Positions 60,893 to 64,000 of a stretch of DNA of 64,000 bases are shown here, piece after piece. Both the position numbers and the translations under genes were made by a program. Below the pieces are notes generated by a model, which saw only the letters and a list, made by a program, of their open reading frames with translations, did no database searches and was not told where the DNA came from. Source of the stretch: Bifidobacterium adolescentis ATCC 15703 (GTDB lineage Bacteria > Actinomycetota > Actinomycetes > Actinomycetales > Bifidobacteriaceae). Numbering within the stretch: the first letter of the stretch is position 1; each line of letters opens with the position of its first letter. Location of the stretch: NCBI RefSeq assembly GCF_000010425.1, contig NC_008618.1:179946-243945 (forward strand), in the 5' to 3' direction.

Positions 60893-62356
60893 ATGACCGA
60901 ATTGCAGCATGCCGCCAAAGCCACGCGCCCGCGCATCCAACCAGCGGAAGAGGGGGACCGTCGACCGCTTTCCGTATCCGCACGGCTCGGCCGCCTGCAA
61001 TTCCACCAGTCCGGCAAATTCCGCGTATTGCAATTCGCCGACATCCAAGACGGGCCGAAAGTCAGCAAAGACACCATCAGCCTCATCGAGGCCTCGCTTG
61101 ACGCCACACGCCCCGATCTTGTTATTTTCAACGGCAATCAGATCGCCGGATATGATTCCGCATACGCGCTGACCTCCCGCAAGCGTCGCTGGGACGCGCG
61201 TCCGGCATCCGCATCGTCCGAAGCGTCCGGGGAACGCTATGCGGCCGCATTGGAACACACCCGCGAATTGGTGCGAGCCACCATCGAACAACTGGTCCAC
61301 CCGCTTGCCGACCGCGGCGTGCCGTGGGCTGTGACGTTCGGCAACCATGACTTCCAGTGCGGGCTCGACAATGCCGAGATCGAAAGCATCTGCCGCGAAT
61401 TCCCAGGGTGTATCAATCCGGAACGCGCTGCCGACGGCACGACGGGCATCGCCGTGAAACATGGTGTGAAACATGATGTCGGCGATATGGAACAGGACTT
61501 CGGATTGCCGGAACAGCCCGTGATCGCGTGCGCGCCCGGCACATTCGCGTTGTCGGTGACGGACGTCGATCGCACGTATGGCGTGTTGGGCTTGGTCCTG
61601 CTGGATTCGGGCGATTACGCGCGTTCCGGCGGCTACGGAAGCCCGTCGGAAGCCGCGCTGCGCTTCCTGGCGGATGCGCCGGGGCTGATGGCGGCGCAAT
61701 CGCAGCAGCTGCAACAAGACCGGCAAGATGAACAGGACTCGCCGCGCGAACCGCGCAAGACGCCGTCCACGCTGCCATGCATGGTGTTCCAGCATTTCCC
61801 GATCGAACAGTATTATCGCCTGCTCAAGCCGGTCGCGGCCACCGCTGCGCGCGCGATTGAAGGATACCGCAACTTCGCGGGGCGGCATTTCGTGCTCAAC
61901 GAAGACAAAACGCAGCCCGGAAGCTATCTGGGGGAGGGCGTCAGCTGCCCGGATGCCGACAGCGGCGAATTCGCAATCCTTGACAAGGCGGGATATTTTG
62001 CGATTTCCGCCGGGCACGACCACCGCAACGCCTTCGTCGGTTCCGTGCCGGTCGGAACCGACGGTGACCGGCAGATGATGATGGTCGCCTCGCCGACCAG
62101 CGGTTTTGGCTCATACGGCCCGGTGCCGGCCAAGCGTGCCGCTCGACTGTTCGAATTCGACATCCGCCACCCGTACGAGCCGCGCACGCAGCTGTTGGAA
62201 TACGACGAGCTGGTGGGCAAACCCAGCGCGGGCAAGGCCTACGCCTACGGCATGACCAGCGAATCGAAGCCCGATTCGGAAGGCATGGACCTGCTCCACA
62301 GGCCGACGTGGTGGAGCAAGACGTGGAACAAGCTGGTCTCGCTGTTCCGCCGGTGA
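60893..62356 (+). CDS. Metallophosphoesterase paralogue with D-to-N metal-ligand change
   Basis: A 487-residue calcineurin-like protein. Motifs: FRVLQFADIQDGP, VIFNGNQIAGYD, TFGNHDFQCG, and SAGHDHRNAFVG. The second motif reads NGNQ where the paralogue at 16178 has TGDQ, so the bridging Asp is Asn. The other ligand residues remain. Middle and C-terminal parts run parallel to the paralogue (SLEYYRL/EFYDCL-type regions, EGYRNFAGRHFVL). ATG 60893 has TACCCT 7 bases upstream and no ribosome site, so the transcript may be leaderless. It could be a weak or dead enzyme with a binding role. Confidence 0.8.
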   Translation: MTELQHAAKATRPRIQPAEEGDRRPLSVSARLGRLQFHQSGKFRVLQFADIQDGPKVSKDTISLIEASLDATRPDLVIFNGNQIAGYDSAYALTSRKRRWDARPASASSEASGERYAAALEHTRELVRATIEQLVHPLADRGVPWAVTFGNHDFQCGLDNAEIESICREFPGCINPERAADGTTGIAVKHGVKHDVGDMEQDFGLPEQPVIACAPGTFALSVTDVDRTYGVLGLVLLDSGDYARSGGYGSPSEAALRFLADAPGLMAAQSQQLQQDRQDEQDSPREPRKTPSTLPCMVFQHFPIEQYYRLLKPVAATAARAIEGYRNFAGRHFVLNEDKTQPGSYLGEGVSCPDADSGEFAILDKAGYFAISAGHDHRNAFVGSVPVGTDGDRQMMMVASPTSGFGSYGPVPAKRAARLFEFDIRHPYEPRTQLLEYDELVGKPSAGKAYAYGMTSESKPDSEGMDLLHRPTWWSKTWNKLVSLFRR

Positions 62357-62394
62357 CTGTTCTGGTTTCCGGCATCCAACTTTGGAATGAATAC

Positions 62395-62435
62395 AAAAAA
62401 GCTGACGATGGGAACTTTCCATCGTCAGCTTTTTA
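62395..62435. terminator. Bidirectional terminator between the paralogue and the IclR gene
   Basis: AAAAAGCTGACGATGG/CCATCGTCAGCTTTTT perfect stem. Confidence 0.85.
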
Positions 62436-62465
62436 CGTTAACGTATGCGACTGGTCGCGGACCTG

Positions 62466-63290
62466 TCAGCGGCCGGAAGACGCCTTGATCAGCGCGTCGG
62501 TCAGATACTTGCCGGCGGCCATGACCAGCGGCGCGTAACGGCGGCCGGGGTTGGCGCCCATACGGCCATTCGGGCCGGAAATTGAAATAGCGGCGATCAC
62601 CTGGCCGGACGCGTTGCGAATCGGCGCGGAAATCGAACACACGCCCTCATCGCGTTCATTGATCGACTCGGCCCAGCCGCGCTTGCGGACGGCGGTGAGC
62701 TTGGCCGCAGTGAACTTGGCGTGGCGAAGACCCTGATGCAGACGTTCGGAATCCTCCCAAGCCAGCAGAATCTGGGCTGCGGAACCGGCTTCCATGGACA
62801 GCATCGCACCAACCGGAATGGAATCTCGCAGGCCGGACGCGCGCTCCACGGCTGCGATGCAGACGCGCTGATCGCCCTGACGGCGGTAAATCTGCGCGGA
62901 TTCGCCGGTGCGGTCGAGCAGGGTCTGCAGAATCGGCGCGGCGGCGGTCAACAGGCGGTCCTCGCCGGCTGCGGCCGCAAGTTCCGCGAATCGCGATCCG
63001 AGCACGAAACGACCGTGCTGGTCGCGCAAAACGAAACGGTGACGTTCCAGCGCGATCGCAAGACGATGCGCGGTCGGACGAGCCAGACCGGTCGCGGAAA
63101 CCAGCTGTCCGAGTGTGGCTGGGCCGGATTCAAGAGCGTCGAGAATCTTGACTGTCTTGTCGAGCACGCCGACCCCGGAATGAATTTCGTTGCTTTGCGG
63201 GGTGGCTGCGTAATTGCCGTTTGCCTCGTTCGTGGCGTTCATGGCCTGCGTTTTGGGCATGGCGTTGCTCGTATTCGAAGAAGAAGTCAT
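62466..63290 (-). CDS. IclR-family regulator, LtbR-like by context
   Basis: A 274-residue regulator. HTH LGQLVSATGLARPTAHRLAIALERHRFV, effector domain with RERASGLRDSIPVGAMLSMEAGSAAQILLAW. The N-terminal 38 residues are Asn/Thr/Ser-rich and look disordered. It is divergent from leuC, the same arrangement as ltbR/leuCD in Corynebacterium, where the regulator represses leucine and tryptophan genes. Binding here is inferred. Start at 63290 is the first possible ATG with weak upstream signal; two inner ATGs at residues 11 and 17 are alternatives. Confidence 0.87.
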   Translation of the reverse strand: MTSSSNTSNAMPKTQAMNATNEANGNYAATPQSNEIHSGVGVLDKTVKILDALESGPATLGQLVSATGLARPTAHRLAIALERHRFVLRDQHGRFVLGSRFAELAAAAGEDRLLTAAAPILQTLLDRTGESAQIYRRQGDQRVCIAAVERASGLRDSIPVGAMLSMEAGSAAQILLAWEDSERLHQGLRHAKFTAAKLTAVRKRGWAESINERDEGVCSISAPIRNASGQVIAAISISGPNGRMGANPGRRYAPLVMAAGKYLTDALIKASSGR

Positions 63291-63606
63291 ACGCTGAATT
63301 ATGCCATCTCACATATTGAAATGCAAAATGTATGTGGTTCGCGACTGGGGTAAAGCAGATTATTTACCTTGCTTCCACCGGCTGGCGAAGCTGGGAAAAT
63401 GCTGAAGTTTCAACGATTGCGCATATGCCGTAAGAAGACGGGAAGTAACTTTTCCGCGTTTGCCGCGCTCGTCCCTCGTTCATATCTCATATACCGGCAT
63501 GAAGGACCTCGAACCCGTTTCAAGCCCATAGGCTTATAGCACGAAGAATGCGGCAAGGCAATAGCCGCGAGGAAATTAGTGAGGAAAAATCTGAGGAGGT
63601 CCCACA
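63291..63606. promoter_or_regulatory. IclR-leuC divergent control region
   Basis: 316 bp with no gene. I see a GCGGC/GCCGC hairpin around 63552-63571, AT-rich patches near 63340 and 63490 that could hold -10 elements (for example CATATA), and a strong ribosome site GAGGAGG before leuC. The palindrome used by the regulator cannot be named with confidence. Confidence 0.35.
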
Positions 63607-64000
63607 ATGGGAACTACATTGGCCGAGAAGGTCTGGGCCGATCATTTGGTACGCAAGGGTAGCGATGGGGCTCCCGACCTGCTGTACATCGACCTGATGC
63701 TCATGCACGAAGTGACCAGCCCGCAGGCGTTCGAAGGTCTGCGTCTGGCGGGACGCAAGCCGCGTCACGTCGACCAGCTGATTGCCACGGAAGACCACAA
63801 CACGCCGACCGTCGACATCGACCGTCCGAATCCGGACGAGACTTCGGCGCTGCAGCTGAGCACGCTGGAAAAGAACTGCAAGGATTTCGGCGTGCGTCTG
63901 TGCCCGCTCGGCGACGCTGACCAGGGCGTGGTCCACGCGTTCGCTCCGGTGCTGGGTCTGACCCAGCCGGGCATGACCATCGTGTGCGGCGACTCGCACA
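63607..64000 (+). CDS. leuC: 3-isopropylmalate dehydratase large subunit, 5' part
   Basis: Isomerises 2- to 3-isopropylmalate after LeuA. It begins [42 protein letters not shown], the normal LeuC start, and reaches [17 protein letters not shown], just before the first cluster-binding region. GAGGAGG lies 8 bases before the ATG. The gene runs off the window; leuD probably follows. Confidence 0.95.

Overview
The window is a single stretch of bifidobacterial chromosome; I judge the genus likely Bifidobacterium and do not commit to a species. Support comes from the high-GC coding sequence, the actinobacterial Tad locus with an Rv3654c-like TadE protein, the long-form actinobacterial LeuA, an actinobacterial Ino1, a small-type SRP RNA, an aspartokinase encoded as separate kinase and ACT genes, and a plant-arabinan type GH43 locus run by a LacI regulator. 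I see no CRISPR array, prophage or rRNA operon.

Layout. 1-4.5 kb: Tad/Flp pilus genes (tadZ-A-B-C, then a Flp/DUF4244-like pilin and two TadE/TadG-like pseudopilins), with a phased DnaA-box cluster in the gap before the pilin. 4.5-13.5 kb: lipid kinase, TetR regulator, dnaX, recR, split aspartokinase, asd and a DUF5701-like gene. 13.5-19.9 kb: zinc-ribbon/PASTA membrane protein, a metallophosphoesterase and leuA. 20-32.4 kb is the accessory part: an arabinan-type GH43 gene cut in two by an IS21-family element, a LacI regulator, an intact GH43 gene, then a visibly AT-rich block (lipoprotein sugar-binding protein, two permeases, GH1-like beta-glycosidase) and a leftover 3' end of another GH43-like gene. 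Three promoters in this part have the same design: -35 TTGTNN, 17-bp spacer, strong -10, and two copies of a TACAACGATGTA-type operator. They form one regulon that includes the AT-rich block.

32.4-45 kb: bifunctional penicillin-binding protein, inositol-phosphate synthase, UDP-galactopyranose mutase, SRP RNA, PAP2 phosphatase, topA-tmk-holB and a second LacI regulator. 45-52 kb: divergent ptsH and ptsI, a PEBP-like protein, a C69 dipeptidase and formate-tetrahydrofolate ligase. 52-58.7 kb: an intergenic repeat cluster, a tautomerase-like protein, GtrA-like protein, MFS transporter, histidine phosphatase, an unrecognised acidic protein and a DUF805 protein with a Q/Y/P repeat tail. 58.8-64 kb: gltX, tRNA-Glu, tRNA-Gln, a second metallophosphoesterase with a substituted metal ligand, an IclR regulator (LtbR-like by context) and the start of leuC.

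The most informative points are: the IS21 insertion, whose 6-bp duplication and in-frame repair can be read directly; the three-promoter operator set that brings a foreign-looking transporter/GH1 block under the local LacI control; the split aspartokinase; the D-to-N change in one metallophosphoesterase paralogue; the 10-bp-phased DnaA boxes; and the alternating inverted repeats at about 52.1 kb.
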